Assembly (NCBI RefSeq): GCF_023101765.2
Contig: NC_064212.1
Coordinates: 6,634,001 to 6,698,000, forward strand
DNA from: Spodoptera frugiperda
Lineage: Eukaryota > Arthropoda > Insecta > Lepidoptera > Noctuidae
DNA: 64,000 bases
Direction of reading: 5' to 3'
Shown here: positions 1 through 13,300 of the stretch, piece by piece
Position numbering within the stretch: position 1 is the first letter of the stretch
Layout: each line of letters opens with the position of its first letter
The notes under the pieces: generated by a model
The model's input: the letters and a program-made list of their open reading frames with translations, nothing else
Told to the model about the DNA's origin: nothing
Database searches by the model: none
Position numbers and translations under genes: made by a program

Positions 1-2388
1 CCAACTCCAACAACTCCTACTAAATGCTTACGCAATTATGTAATAGTTTATACAATCTATAAATAATAACAAACCTTTGGATTGTATAAACAAGTACTAA
101 GTAGTGCTAGCTGACCGACAGACATTTAACCAACCTTAGGTTATTTGACGAAATGGGTATTTGCTAAGTTATTTTTTTATTATTTCTATGACACAAGCAT
201 TATTTACTCTACGTTCAATTGTATTTTGTGGTAGAACAGTAGTGTACATTATAGATATCTTACGTAGATGCTGTTTTAAGTCATATCGTACAAAGCGTCA
301 CCTTTACTTAATGACAGTACATTAATTACTCGTTAAGTAAATCTAAAATCACATACTGTTACTGCACTGTTTACGAAGAACTTCTCAGTGAATGTAAATA
401 ACGAACAATTGACTATAAATAAATTAACGACATTCTATATAATAACCATCAATTAGAAAACAAACTGTGAATCAAATTCAGTGACTCATCATGACAGTTC
501 TAGATTCGAAATAAATATTAAAAACTAGACCAAATCATTAATAACTAACATTATTGTGTACACAAGAGATTTAGCAGAGTCAGAACTTGTCAGAATCTGA
601 TGAAATTATGTCAGACCAGATCTAGATCAGTTAAAAAATATTTATTTGATAGAATACTGTTATTAAAATTAAATGTAAGATTAACAACGTAGAAATCTTG
701 ATCTAGGATTCAACGCAGGTTTAATACCTGGATTGAGAGTTAGAATAATTTTGCGTTAAATATTGATCTTTCAATGGTCCATTATATTATATGCGTGCTA
801 TGTAAATACTTGTTTCCAACGATTATGTTAATATTATCAGCACATCACCTACTGAACAATATCAGCTTTACGTCAGCATGCATGTTACGGCATTGATTTT
901 ATAATGTCCAGCTAATAGCAATATTTGGTAGCTCTGTATCATTAACTATTACTTACATAATAGATTATTTGACATAAATATTTATAGATTATATCATAAA
1001 TCCGAATTTGTACATAAATAGGTTATGTACGATAAAATAATCTATTATTATAAAGATATAAAGTACAGCTGCTAATTATAACACTGCTATACAGTTTAAT
1101 ATAGATTAATATTAAATTAGAATAAACCAACAACAAGAACAAGATTGAGATATATTTAGGAAACTAATTAAAGATATGAGAATTATTATATCTCAACGTA
1201 TTGTATGTAAATTAGCACAAATTAACACACTAAATGAAGATCATTTGCATAATATTTGTACAACGTGCCAATCTGTACACTTGGATTCTCTAGTTTGGAG
1301 TAAATATAGGTCTTTACGTACTTTGATACAATTTATCGTTTATTTATTAACAACATGCAAGTGCATTATGTCTGCAGCAAACAGCGACGTGCATTTAATA
1401 TTAAAGCTGCTTCAAAATATGATTTAGATAAGGTCACCACTTGTATTTTCGGTTTTTATTGCAACCAGATGTTATCAAGTACTCATTCGATAAAGTCAAT
1501 TGAAATCAGACTGTGTGGATATGAATCATTCATCGAAACGTAATATCATTTATCATTTCATAAAAATTAAATCATCCCACGCTCTCGAACAAAATCCAAC
1601 ACTTTGTCACGCCAATATTAAAAGTTTTCAGGAATTGAGTATGGATAGTTTTAACATTAACAATGAGGAAGATTAATTACACTTGCAAGAAACTTTTTTT
1701 AGTTGAAGTAATCTTTTTATCTATTCTGAGAAACGACCAATTACCTACTTACAAAGACGAACAAATCTATCAAATTAAGCCTCAAAATAAGCTATTTATC
1801 CAAATTTATTGTTTTGTTTATCTTTATCAACAATACACACATAAAATACACGATTTTATCGTCCATTCCCACTATTATTGTTCTGCCAATGACTAATGAA
1901 CTGTTAAAGCTCTCCTTGCCCTAGATTTATCATAGCTTAAAGCTAATCTTGAAGAAAGAATGGAATCTTAATCATGTTATCATAATAACAAAAATTACTA
2001 TTTGCCTAGACACAACATGCTACGTAGGTACTTAATGGAACACAGCTAGTAACAAGTAGTGGTTACCAATCTGTCCCCCCTTCCAGTGTTCCACTTCGCA
2101 ACATTAGGTGTTCCCCAATTGTTCAAATTGTGTCCCCTATATAAACCCACGGTATAAACACAACAGATGGTCTGATCATAAAACTTTAACTTTTGTCCAT
2201 TTAGATGTCAACTTTTGTCACTACCAAGAAAATAGTAAACATATATCCAAAAAATACTGCCGTACTAACTATTGATATACAAATTATACAATTCTTGGAT
2301 CATTAATAAAACTTACAACGCATAAATGCCAATTCTTGGTTATGAAAAGTTAATGAAAGCGAGAAAAAAGTGTTTCTAAAAGACTTAC
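1..2388. other. Left-edge non-coding stretch, probably intron of the Methuselah-like gene
   Basis: AT-rich DNA with no open frame showing recognisable protein sequence on either strand. The Methuselah-like gene on the minus strand has its last visible donor at 2388/2387, so this stretch is inferred to be the start of its next intron. The exons for transmembrane segments 3-7 must lie beyond the left edge. The short open frames here look random. Confidence 0.5.
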
Positions 2389-5300
2389 CAATAAGAGTGC
2401 AGGTAGTATTGTCAGCTACTCGAGTGTACTGGGCACGCGCGAGGCAGCCAAACGCAAGCAGCATCATACTGACATGACAGATGAGGGTCCGTCCGTGAAG
2501 GTTCCGCAGCTCCGGGAGTGATATGTAGACCAACAGCGTCAGTGCCAGGCACACGCTCGATATAGTGATCAACTGTAACAATACAAAATGTTAAATGCAA
2601 ACTGCATTACCTATTATCCCTAATTCATCGTTCCTGACAAAACTTCTCTGGTTTTTAAACTCTGACTTTCCAATACCTATGCTGGATATTCCCAAAGAGA
2701 ATGAATTAGTCTTAGTTGCGCCATACAATAAACTCTACAGAGTTCATGACATTATATAACAATGGATTTTCCTAACAATGAATGTAGCACGGGTGCAACT
2801 CCAAAAACCTTCGTCATCGTATTCTGTTTAGTTCATGATCCATAACTTTTGTTTAGGCTGGTATCCAGTCCAATTAATAATCAGATTTCAAAGATTATTT
2901 GCTCTCAAATATTCAATAACATATTTTGTCAATTGAATTCGATCGTATTTCACCATGTTGACATAACATTAACGGATTATACCAATCTGTGAAATCGTCA
3001 AGTTACAATGTATGAACAGAGAATATACGGGAGGGATATGACTACCCACTGTGCGGTGACGTCACGCGCTGTATTCTCTCCTCCTTTGTTTATGTTTCGA
3101 TATAATTATGATGGTTCCCTCATGGCCTGAATCCCTAATATTAACCTAAACACGAAGTACTCAGAAAGTCAGGAAAATTTTTTATCTTTCTGTTAAAATA
3201 TATATGGCACGAAATACCTAACATCAGTAAGCATCACTTCAACCTACTACTTTCTGCTGAGTATTTCACACAGAGATGTTCACTTTATCAGAACGTAATT
3301 ATGGTTCCCTTGTGACGGTGTGACAGGAGTCTATCCGCCATGAAATAAGGGTATAACAAGTTCCGCGGTTAGCTTCCATTCTATTTATAAAAATGTAAAA
3401 ACGGTTTGATAAGTAATTTCAAGAAATCGTCAGAAGTCTCTCAATGACTGATGATTTGTTTATTAGCACAAGAATCAATCCATCTGATCCGTGTGATCTA
3501 TTGACTCACTAACCAATCTAAACAAACTTTAAAATTTGTAACACATTCACAAAAAACATTAATTTCCGTCATAATAAGGTTAACACTCTATAATCTTTCA
3601 TCTATAATTTCTTTGAAGATGCTCGAGTCAAGTAATTGAATTGCTAGAGATGATGAAAGCTTGGAAAGGTCCATTTAGTTTATTAAAGCATCAGTTAGAT
3701 AATGAAAGAACGCGTATCATTTGGCTTTAACAAAAAATCGACACAAAAGGTCATATTCATTTATGACATAAAACATCACGATCCATTCAGCTATTTTGGT
3801 GTGTTCAGTCAAATGTCTAAAGTTTTACATTTATACAGAAACTATAAAATAAATGAATAAAACTTACGATGAAAGATACTCGAAAGTTCTTCACGACTTC
3901 GGGAGCCTTTATGAAGCAGTTGACGGCCGTGATGAAGATGTTGCCACCAGGACAGAAGCGACTATCAAAGGCCTCGAAACAGTAGCCGTCGCCAACACTG
4001 ATTGGTGAGATCAGACGACCATCAGATCGTAACCGATGTCGATCTCGTGGCACGGACTTGTTTAACACCACGCGACCTGCATCGCAATGCAAATCGATCC
4101 GAAACCCCATTACATCTAAAAACGAATTTACAATATTAGTAAACATCCTTACCATACCTGTATATATACATATACTCGGCTGACCTAAAGTTAAGTATAG
4201 AAAGAATATTGTATATTTGGCTGGAGAAAATATCGAAAATGGACAAAGGCAATAATACTTTGCATAACCCAAGAAGCAAACTCGAGACGACGAGACCTTA
4301 ATTTGGCAGTCGCATTTGCGACATATCTAGTTCTTTTAAGTAATCTTTAACCAAAATATACATATACTGAATTAAAATCGATATTTTTTTTTAAGTTGTG
4401 ACTTTAACATGAAGAGAATAGTTCAGGGCCACCCTCTCACTTCTTACCGGACTCAACAACGGGGATTTAGGAATTCCATTTTAGGTACGTACATAACATT
4501 GTCTACATAGTAATTTAGTATTTACTATTTGTGACAATACTAGATAGGATAGTCGAAGTACATTATGTCTATTAATGATAAGAATTTTTAGAACAGAATT
4601 ATTACGACAAATTGAACCTAGTAACTCATGTAATCTTCATACTCGTAGTTCTTATAAACTATATCGACACTACTAACTATAGAAATATATCTAACCACAT
4701 AAATCGAAAAATCTCTTGAATATTTTAATAGTATTGTAAGTTTTCGTTAGATCCTCTATTTTTTAAATATTATTATTGCAAGTTAGTACCGCAAACTACA
4801 CATACGTGTCTAGGCTTCAATAGGTAAGTAACGCATGTCTGCCTGTAACTAAAGAACTCTATATTGTGCTTTTTAATAAAATTAAATATTGATATAATAT
4901 TATACCCTTGTGCACACAAAAATAGCAGCATTATCAGTTTTTAAACTGACATGGTCACTAACACTATTATTAGAACTTATGACGGGATATTTACCATTTT
5001 TATTTGTTTCGATGAGTTATAAAGAGGCAATAGTTTATCCGTGATCATGGCGCTTGCAACAGTGCCGAAATATCGGAAACTCATCGAAACAAATAAACAT
5101 GGTAAATATCCCGTCATAAGTTCCAATAACAGCAGCATTATCAGTATCAAAGTAGGTACTTTGAACCGATAATACTGCTATTTTTATCTAATTTCAATAG
5201 TTGTTTTAATGTAATTTATTTTGGTACTAGGCTATATGTTGTCTCGATGTTTACAAACAACATTTGTGCTTATTTTAAAAACATCGGTAAATTGTTTTGC

Positions 5301-6537
5301 TAGAAATAAATAACGAAGACATTCAATTGCATTTCTTAATTATAAATTACAACCATATCAATCAGGTTATTTTGCAAGACATTTAAAGAAAGTTCTCAGT
5401 TTGTTTATAAATCTTTCACTTCGCTTCCAATAGCACTAGAAGCGCGATGGGAAACTTTGCTCAGTCTCTACTATCCACTTCTTTATATTGCTTCTTGATA
5501 ACATTGTAATATCAGAGACGATATTTAAATGTCAACCATCAAACCATATCCTTTATACCCATAGAATGGTAAAAATCAAGAAGCTCACCTGTTATTTCTG
5601 GATTCTTGTGTTGCAATGGTTCCATATAGTCTGATATGTCAAACAACACATCATCCACGTTTGGCACACACTTGCTCGCGAAGCTGCCACAACGCCGAGG
5701 CTTGTAGTGGTACCCGATGGGACAGCACTTCCTCACACAAAATGCACCGTACTTGGAACAATCACTAGAACACACGCGCGCCACCAACTCCGAACTCGAG
5801 AACTCCCGGTCCACACACCACTGTCCCTCATCAGCATCGCCGCTACCGTCACCTTTTTTACTAAATATCTTTAAAGTACTTCCCTCCGTTCGAAGTGAAA
5901 AGAACCTCTGCCTCAACTCTAAGCCATACTCATCAGCTGGACAATCCAAGCCAGTATCCACCTCGTATATATCATTATCATTCATTTTTAACCGCTTCAA
6001 TAACCATTCTTCAGAGTTATTAACTTCAGATTCTCTACATAAATGAAAATTACTGTCGTAGCTCTGCCCCCTTGGACAACACTTCCTGTACTTATGAATG
6101 ATCAAATTATCTTCAGATGTCTTATTATCTTCTTTTTTAACACAACTTTTTAATCCTATGATTGAAGGAGGTACTGTCTTTACGGTGCCATTATATAATT
6201 CTGCCACGAGCCTGTCGTGACACCCATTAAAAACCTGCAATGGACTATCGAAGTCTAAAACAGTTACCTCCTCTATTGGAACATCATCACATGTCTCAGG
6301 TATACCATCCTCCACCGATAGATTTTTACCAACAAAAAGAGGAGTTATGGTAATATTATAGTCATTCCATGCACTTTCACGATCTAAACATTTATAAGAG
6401 CTAAAGTTAAAGGATTCATCATCGAACACTTTCATTAAACTGTGATTGTTCGGACAACACTTATGAAACACATTGGCTCCCTGGACGATATCGACACTAG
6501 CGTAGACAATTGCACTCAAAACAATTAGTAGATGCAT
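2389..6537 (-). CDS. Methuselah-like G-protein-coupled receptor, 5' part only (3' exons off the window)
   Basis: Three coding exons, read right to left: 6537-5589, 4115-3868 and 2572-2389, joined by consensus GT-AG introns that keep the frame (about 460 residues visible). The ATG at 6537 opens a hydrophobic signal peptide (MHLLIVLSAIVYAS). A long cysteine-rich ectodomain follows, with three repeats of the form KCCPxG...C (HKCCPNNHS, RKCCPRGQSYD, RKCCPIGYHYK), typical of insect Methuselah-like (Mth) receptors. The third exon encodes the first two membrane helices (LITISSVCLALTLLVYISL; LHGRTLICHVSMMLLAF), with the family's N-L-H-G-R loop. It ends at a GTAAGT donor with no stop, so the protein is cut by the window edge. 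Mth receptors are class B-like surface receptors linked to stress resistance, lifespan and development in flies. The length of the ectodomain suggests the mthl1/mthl5 side of the family, but I cannot fix the orthologue. Confidence 0.88.
4918..5185. mobile_element. Nested fold-back (MITE-like) element in the receptor intron
   Basis: Inner arms at 4973-5018 and 5078-5123 are near-perfect reverse complements of about 45 bp, starting GAACTTATGACGGG and ending CCCGTCATAAGTTC, around a loop of about 60 bp. An outer pair of 18-bp arms (4918-4935 and 5168-5185, one mismatch) encloses it. A direct repeat AGCAGCATTATCAGT occurs at 4924-4938 and 5131-5145. The loop phrase GCCGAAATATCGG also forms a small hairpin. 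There is no coding capacity. The layout fits one non-autonomous element inserted into another. Confidence 0.7.
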
Positions 6538-6900
6538 TGTTATTAAAGTTCCCGAATTTCGGGCACTGACTTCAACTTCTTACAACAGTTGGAAAGTGTC
6601 GATCGACGTGGTGAGCATTGTTTATTTTCGAAGCTAACCGTGCGAACGTGTGGTGTGGCAAAGCGTCGACGGCGCAATGATGCGGCTTCGCGGCTCGCTC
6701 CACTCTGATCAGTTCCGGCCGGCGTCGGTGGAGGCTGCTGCGCCCTTGAAGCCGCCCGCTGCCTGTCGGTGACGCGGCTGAGCTTTTGTTACGCTCGCGG
6801 GATTTTTTGCCTTTTTGCTCACTTGCTGATTTTTCTGAAGGGAACTGTACAACATTTAAATTAACCACTTCACTCACGCTTTTTGACACAAATTCGAAAA
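6538..6900 (-). promoter_or_regulatory. CpG-rich 5' UTR/promoter of the Methuselah-like gene
   Basis: Just upstream of the receptor ATG the composition changes to GC-rich (about 6600-6800), unlike the surrounding AT-rich DNA. It contains many CG dinucleotides. This is inferred to be the 5' leader and core promoter. An open minus-strand frame across it has no ATG near its upstream end and looks like a by-product of composition, so it is not called as a gene. Confidence 0.4.
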
Positions 6901-9900
6901 CAACATTTTATGTAATATATATAAATGTCAATAAATCGGCGGTATCTACCCCGTCGAAATAAATAACGACTGCGCGTCGCGAGTCAACCGTACGTATTGT
7001 ACAAAGACGACGACTCACGTGTTTATCAGATATCTTCCGATAAAAACATGAAACGACTGATTGTGTACTTAGAATTTAAAGTGTAAACAAAAATACTATT
7101 TGTGGCATTGATATTGCTATCGATAGCTGATTTAATTTCTACTGAAAGAATGGCAACAACAAATACGAGTACAAGAGACACAAGTCTGGTGGCACGTAAC
7201 GTAATGACTAATTACATTGTAGGTACAAAAGATGTGCGTGATGCCTGTTTTACATGCAATGAGTTTCATTTATATTAGAGTCCATACACATAGGTACATA
7301 GTGGTTCATTTGACGCGTAATGAATCACTTAGCACGATAATAAAGGGCATTCATTCACCACAAAAGAAAATAGGTACATGTTGGCTGTAACAAAACAATA
7401 ATCATGCAAAACTTTAGGTATAAGGTAGCTTGAAGTAAGTGGTAAGTGGCTTGAGGTAAGTGCTTGTTCGCAATACATTGCAAATAAAAGGATCACATGT
7501 AAAAATGCCCTTATTGGTTATGTTAAGGCCAATCACCTTAAAACCGGGTTATTTTGTGTTATTCCGTAAATGAGGTGACATAAAAGATTAAGCTTCAAAA
7601 TTATTACTGTACTTTTACCGTAACTTTGTGTTTTTTTTTTATCGCACTGCTGTTCAATGCAATGTCACCTTAACAGATTGTTCTGAAGGATATTTATAAA
7701 TATTTTGTTGTAGCTAACTTCAAGATAAATGGATAAGCTCGACTGGAGTGATAGCTCAACTAACATGAAACAACGCTTGCTTTGTGTTTTGAACACCATG
7801 TATGGAATTTAAAACGTGTCTTTCAAAACAGGTCAAGTGATGAGTCGAAGGTGGATTGAACAAATCGCCATATTACATTACGGCTAGCCTTTCATAAACA
7901 GCGTCAATTGTTATTGCAGCGAATGAACAAATAACAATGCTTTAATTCTTCTCGTCTCTTGTGAAATCATTATTTATTCGACCCTATTCTTATAGAGTCA
8001 ATCAATTATTTCACATTAAGCGATTGATAATTTTGCCTAAATGACGATAACAAGGAAACACAGTGCCCAGTTAATACTGTATTAAATACGAAGTCGGTTT
8101 TCTAAAGCGAAACAAAATTCGTGGGATCCGCTAGTTATTCATATAAGTAATTCATATAATATTCATTGATTAACATGATACTAATCTTACCTGTGCCTAA
8201 CCTAACCTACATTTACACTACAGGATGACAGCAGACCTGAAAAGTAATTAACACTCATGATTATTTGTGCTAATTAGTGTTATATTATGTACCTAGGTAT
8301 GTATTCAACTTTCTTGTTTGTAACACCCAAAAGTAACAAGGTTGAGAGAATTAGCTTAAGGCATTAAGTCCGCCTAAGCACCGTATGTATGAAAATAATA
8401 AATAACCAAACTCTTACGTTACTAAATGACTACTCAGTCAACACCTTCGTACGCTCAGTGTCAGACACTCAGGAACGTAAACATGTATACCTACTTATTG
8501 GATTTTTGCGATATTCCCTGAGAAAAGGGAAAATTAGAAAATCGTATATTTTCAAATACGAAGTTGCACGTAAAAGTTAGTTTATTCAGTTATAATTATG
8601 ATTAATTGTTACTCATTCTAAAATACCACAATATTATTCATCACATTACTAGACACATAACGCGTTCATTTGCCTAAGTACATATATCAATATACTACAA
8701 GTACCTACATACTGCAACTAGGTACTCAAGAAGAGTGTTATAATAAGAAATTGTAACAGGGTATCTAATACTTATTTACTACGTATTCGTCGACACTACC
8801 TACAAACAAAAAAACATAGTCTAAAAAAGTAAAATCCTTTATTACACAATTTTACATCTTAAATTCATTATTTTCATTGTACAAAATAATATAAACTATG
8901 ACATGTAAATATTCATCAAAAAACTTGTTGTTGAATTGGCACATACATTACTTGGCTAAAGTAAAATACAAATTGTTCTGATTTTCTTAACTAAAGATGG
9001 CATTATAATTACGAATTACATAATTTATTTTATAATAAAAATCCCTTATTCCTTTGGCGACGCCATAACTTAAGAATGCTTGCATCAAATTGGATAAATC
9101 TCTTTTTGTTATGACCCTTGTTGAAAGAACCTATTTTCTTTATATTTCTTGTAGAACTAACTATATTATTTTACAACAGCGCACGGGGGCGTTACGACAT
9201 GTTATTAAAACGAGTGTGTAGGTACAATTACAATTGCAGGGTCATTCTCCGGATAAAGATTTGATAAAGAATTTTAAACATAAAAACAAAAATAGTGGAA
9301 ATGGGAAGTCGATTGGTTAATGTCGAATCGAATATTTATTTTTCGGACTCATAACCATCAATATATTCTTTGTTGTTAATATCCTTTACAACTGTAGACT
9401 GTCCTTTACAAAACAATTCAATATAAACATATAAAAAATATATTCTGTGGATATCCCACTGGAAAGGAGAAGGACGGAGTATTTACGCGATCCTATAGTA
9501 CAGCAATCACAGCGATAGTACAAGGTGACTTTGTAATTCTGGGAAGGCAAGTTGACTTTATATGTGTGTTACAATTATGATCACACTTTTTTATAAATCT
9601 TAAACATGCTTTATAAATATTCGTAAGTAATAAAACTTAATTAAAGCAATACATATCATAGATGCTAAGTATAACAGATCATTTCATTTTTTTTTTTCGA
9701 GAAATCTATTTACCACTAAAACACTAGATGACCATCAGTTCTTTTATATTAAAACGTTTACAGGTACATATCTAAAGTACATTATAAAAATACAATCATA
9801 AAATGTAGAGAAATAAAACAGAATACAAAACAACGTTCCAACTTTTCGGACGCACAAGTGAATTAATGTTTCAGTTATAAAAATGCTAATTTTATATCCA

Positions 9901-10388
9901 AGCAATAATCCTACTGCATATTAAACTCTTTTCTTGTTTCTGTGACACAAATAGATAAGACTATATTACGTTACTCATTTTATCATGATTAATTGATTGT
10001 TCATATTACTGCAAATTTTATCAATACTACCTACTTACAATTTATTTACGATGGCAACAATACTTTTATTAAATAAATTTGATATATGTTATTGAACTTA
10101 AGTAGATTCATTGACATCAATATGATAATAAATCACATTTGTCACGAATTTTTGATTTGGCTCTATATTAAGCTAGGTACTCTACATTTGAGACGTGTTT
10201 ACTAAATGGCTCAACCAAATTATACTTCTGTTTTTAGTACAATTATTTCTTTCTCTTAAATCGAAACGTTTACTTAAATAATATACAAACTAATTCTAAT
10301 TATTGAGTAAACTACAGCTTCTGCTAAAATTTACTTAGAAGCGTAATGTTAAGAGACTAGTGTTTCGTTGAATACAGTGTTTTCCCAA
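6901..10388. other. Non-coding interval between the receptor and gbb; right part probably gbb 3' UTR
   Basis: No supported gene. The stretch is AT-rich with scattered poly-T runs. On the minus strand a polyadenylation hexamer (AATAAA, plus-strand 8838-8843) lies about 1.55 kb below the gbb stop codon, so 8838-10388 may be a long gbb 3' UTR; this is inference. The 6901-8800 part would then be the intergenic spacer upstream of the receptor promoter. Confidence 0.4.
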
Positions 10389-13300
10389 TCAATGACAGCC
10401 ACAACTCTTGACGACCATGTTTTTGTACTTGCGCAAGATTACGTTGGAGTCATCCGTGTAGTACAACACTGATATCGGGGACAGCTTGATCGGCGCACAC
10501 GACGGCTTCGGAACCTACATCAATTTTGAACTTTAAATCCAAGATACCATATGATACATTTTTAATTGTTCTTTCTGTTTATGTTGTACAATCAAGTAAA
10601 TAAATAAATATGGTAACTGCTTTTCCAGATAAAGGGTAAATATTTTAAATCAAGAATTTGCGTTCTATGAAGATATTTCTCAACCTTGTGAAACGCGTTT
10701 CTATGGTGATTCATTTATAGTCATATATTATGTATAGAGATCTTGCAAATGTGGTGTAATATTTTCTATTGCTATTTATAATTTATACTAATCTATACTT
10801 TACTAATATAAAACTGAAGTTTGTTTGATTGAACGCGCTAATCTCTGGATCTCTACTGGTCCGATTTGATTACAGCCGTAGAATATTTGGAAAATACTAT
10901 TTCAAAAACCAAAATTCTGCAAGATATCATTCATCATCATAATTCTACGTGGACGAACTCGCGGGCAACAATTAGTTTAATCATCATTATCAGCCTGCGT
11001 GCTATATGAACATTTTAAAATAATATAAAAATACAAATTTACTACCTGTGTGTTAAAATAACCAGGAGAAATAAAATATTTTTGGTAAGTTAATACTTAG
11101 GTTAAAAACATCACACTATTCTATGGCTTATTCACCTTTATTCTATGGCTGTAACTAAACGACGTATTTAAAGATAAAGTCAAATAATATAGAGTAGAGT
11201 AGTAGTATTTAGTAGATATAGGTCATAGGTAGGCACTGCCTCGTTGGTCGAGTGGTCGCAAGTGCGACTGCCGAACAAGAGGTCTCGGGTTCGATTCCCG
11301 GGTCGGGCAAAGTATTGCTGGGCATTTTTCCTATTTTCGAAAATTTCTCGGTAGTAGCACGGAGTCTGGAATTGTATCCAGGACATGGCAATAGGCTCAC
11401 CACCTATTACATGGGACTTATAACACAAATGGTGAAAAGTGTCGTAATGTGCACCTCTGACTACCCCTTCGGGGATAAAAAGGCGTGAAGTTGTGTGTGT
11501 CATAGGTACAAAGGTACTACCTTCGTAGGATTGAGTAGATGTACTAGAGTTTGTACGATGGCGTGGTTGGTGGCATTCTTATGCGCGTTCAGAGGGAAGT
11601 TGCACTCGCCGCTGCAGTAGAACGCACCGTAACCATCCGGAGCTATGATCCAGTCCTATCAAAAGGAATTAAATCATTAATACTAGATATTACTGCCTCG
11701 TTGGTCGCGTGGTCGCAAGTGCGATTGTCGGACAAGAGGTCTCGGGTTCGATTCCCGGGTCGGGCAAAGAATTGCTGGGATTTTTACGGTTTTTCGTATT
11801 TTTTTTCAGTAATTTCTGAAATTGTGCCCAGGATATGGCAATAGACTCACCCCCTATTACATAGGACTTATAACACAAATGATGAAAAGTGAGTGTACGT
11901 TGTATAGCGGCATTACGTGTAATGTGCACCTCTGCCTACCCCTTCGGAGACAAAAGGCGTGACGTTGATTTTACTAGATATTAATGTTTGTAAAATATAA
12001 CTTAAATGATATACTCAAACACAACTTAAGAAGTCGAAAACAATGACATAATATGCGCGACTTTAATAAAGCTCGATTATTGTACAAAATTACTCGATGT
12101 ATAGGCACATATGTACACGAATCGACCGAGACCAGCAGATTCCTGTTGTTATTAATGTTTCACACTGACCTGCCATTCTAAGTCCTTAAAACTGACGTAC
12201 AAAGTCTGGATCTCACAACTTCTCGTGGTCCAATGAGATGTATCTGCAACATACGTAAACATAATATAAAGATAACAAGAAATATCATCATAAATTCATA
12301 CAAAAAAAAACATTACATAACACCCTTTAATTTTTTGCGCAAAAGGGACTGTAGTCCGCTGAGGACATAAAATTATTCAGATTGACAAAAAACATCCATC
12401 GAGTGATATTTAACTCAATTCATTCTATCACAGAAATTCATAAGTTAGCTTTATGTTAGCTTACTTAGTTCCTATCTCCGAAATAGAGTACAACTTCCGA
12501 AAAGTAACTAATACCTTCCGTGATACGGTTGAGTTAACTCACACGGATAAAAGTCCCTTGTTTATGAGACCTCTAAGCTGTACCAAAACTTGATCCGGAG
12601 CTGCGGACTAACTAACGGGTTTACCGGGGCTCTGGTTCGAAAGGCAGGAGTAGGAACGGGGTGGATTTTAGTCAGTAAGAGTCTGACACTCCCTCTCGCC
12701 TCGCCCAGAGCGAGAGAAGTCATTGGATGATTTTCCCCACTCAAGCTGTACCAAAACTAAAACATTACTAGCAATTGACTGTGAACTTTGCCATTACAAT
12801 GAACTTGCTACGAAAGTATTGTCGCTTTAGACAGAAGTTATTATGTAGGTTTAGATATTATATTTTCTCTTATTATTTATGAGTCACACCAATCATACTA
12901 TTGTTACGCACAAATCTCAAGTACTTCCTTAATGATAACGAAACAAAATATCATTCAGATATCAGAATTCATAATAATGTTAGTCATGAATGATGTGATG
13001 ACTATTAAGCCCTGAAAAACTAGATTTGTTTGTGTACAACAATCATAACTCTGGTCATATTTTGGAATGAACGAAAGTACCTTATACATATATATGGAAA
13101 AAGGTGAAAAACTGGGGCTTGCCCGACTTGAGCAAGGTTGGACTGAACCTTAAGGTCTCTGGTATTTTTACAAATCGTATGTTTCGAAGAAATAATGTTT
13201 TTTTTAAGAAATTTACCTATGAATCATAACAAATTGCACAATAATCGATTGATATAACTGATGTTATACCCTTTCTGTCCTTCACCAGCCACCTTTAGCC

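Noticed and set aside
3057..3064. Perfect TGACGTCA (CRE-type) palindrome in the Methuselah-like intron
   Set aside because: A single 8-bp match with no promoter context; expected by chance often enough that it is not listed as a regulatory site.
4973..5123. Hammerhead ribozyme of a Penelope-like element (CGATGAG next to a small hairpin)
   Set aside because: The CUGAUGAG core and the GAAA segment in the right order are missing; only a superficial resemblance.
6572..6889. Minus-strand 105-residue frame upstream of the Methuselah-like gene
   Set aside because: It has no ATG near its start, is low complexity and overlaps the CpG-rich leader; treated as 5' UTR.
11236..11310. A functional tRNA gene (box A and box B are well matched)
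   Set aside because: The sequence continues into a shared body, occurs three times with target-site duplications, and the head does not form an obvious clean cloverleaf; it is a SINE head.
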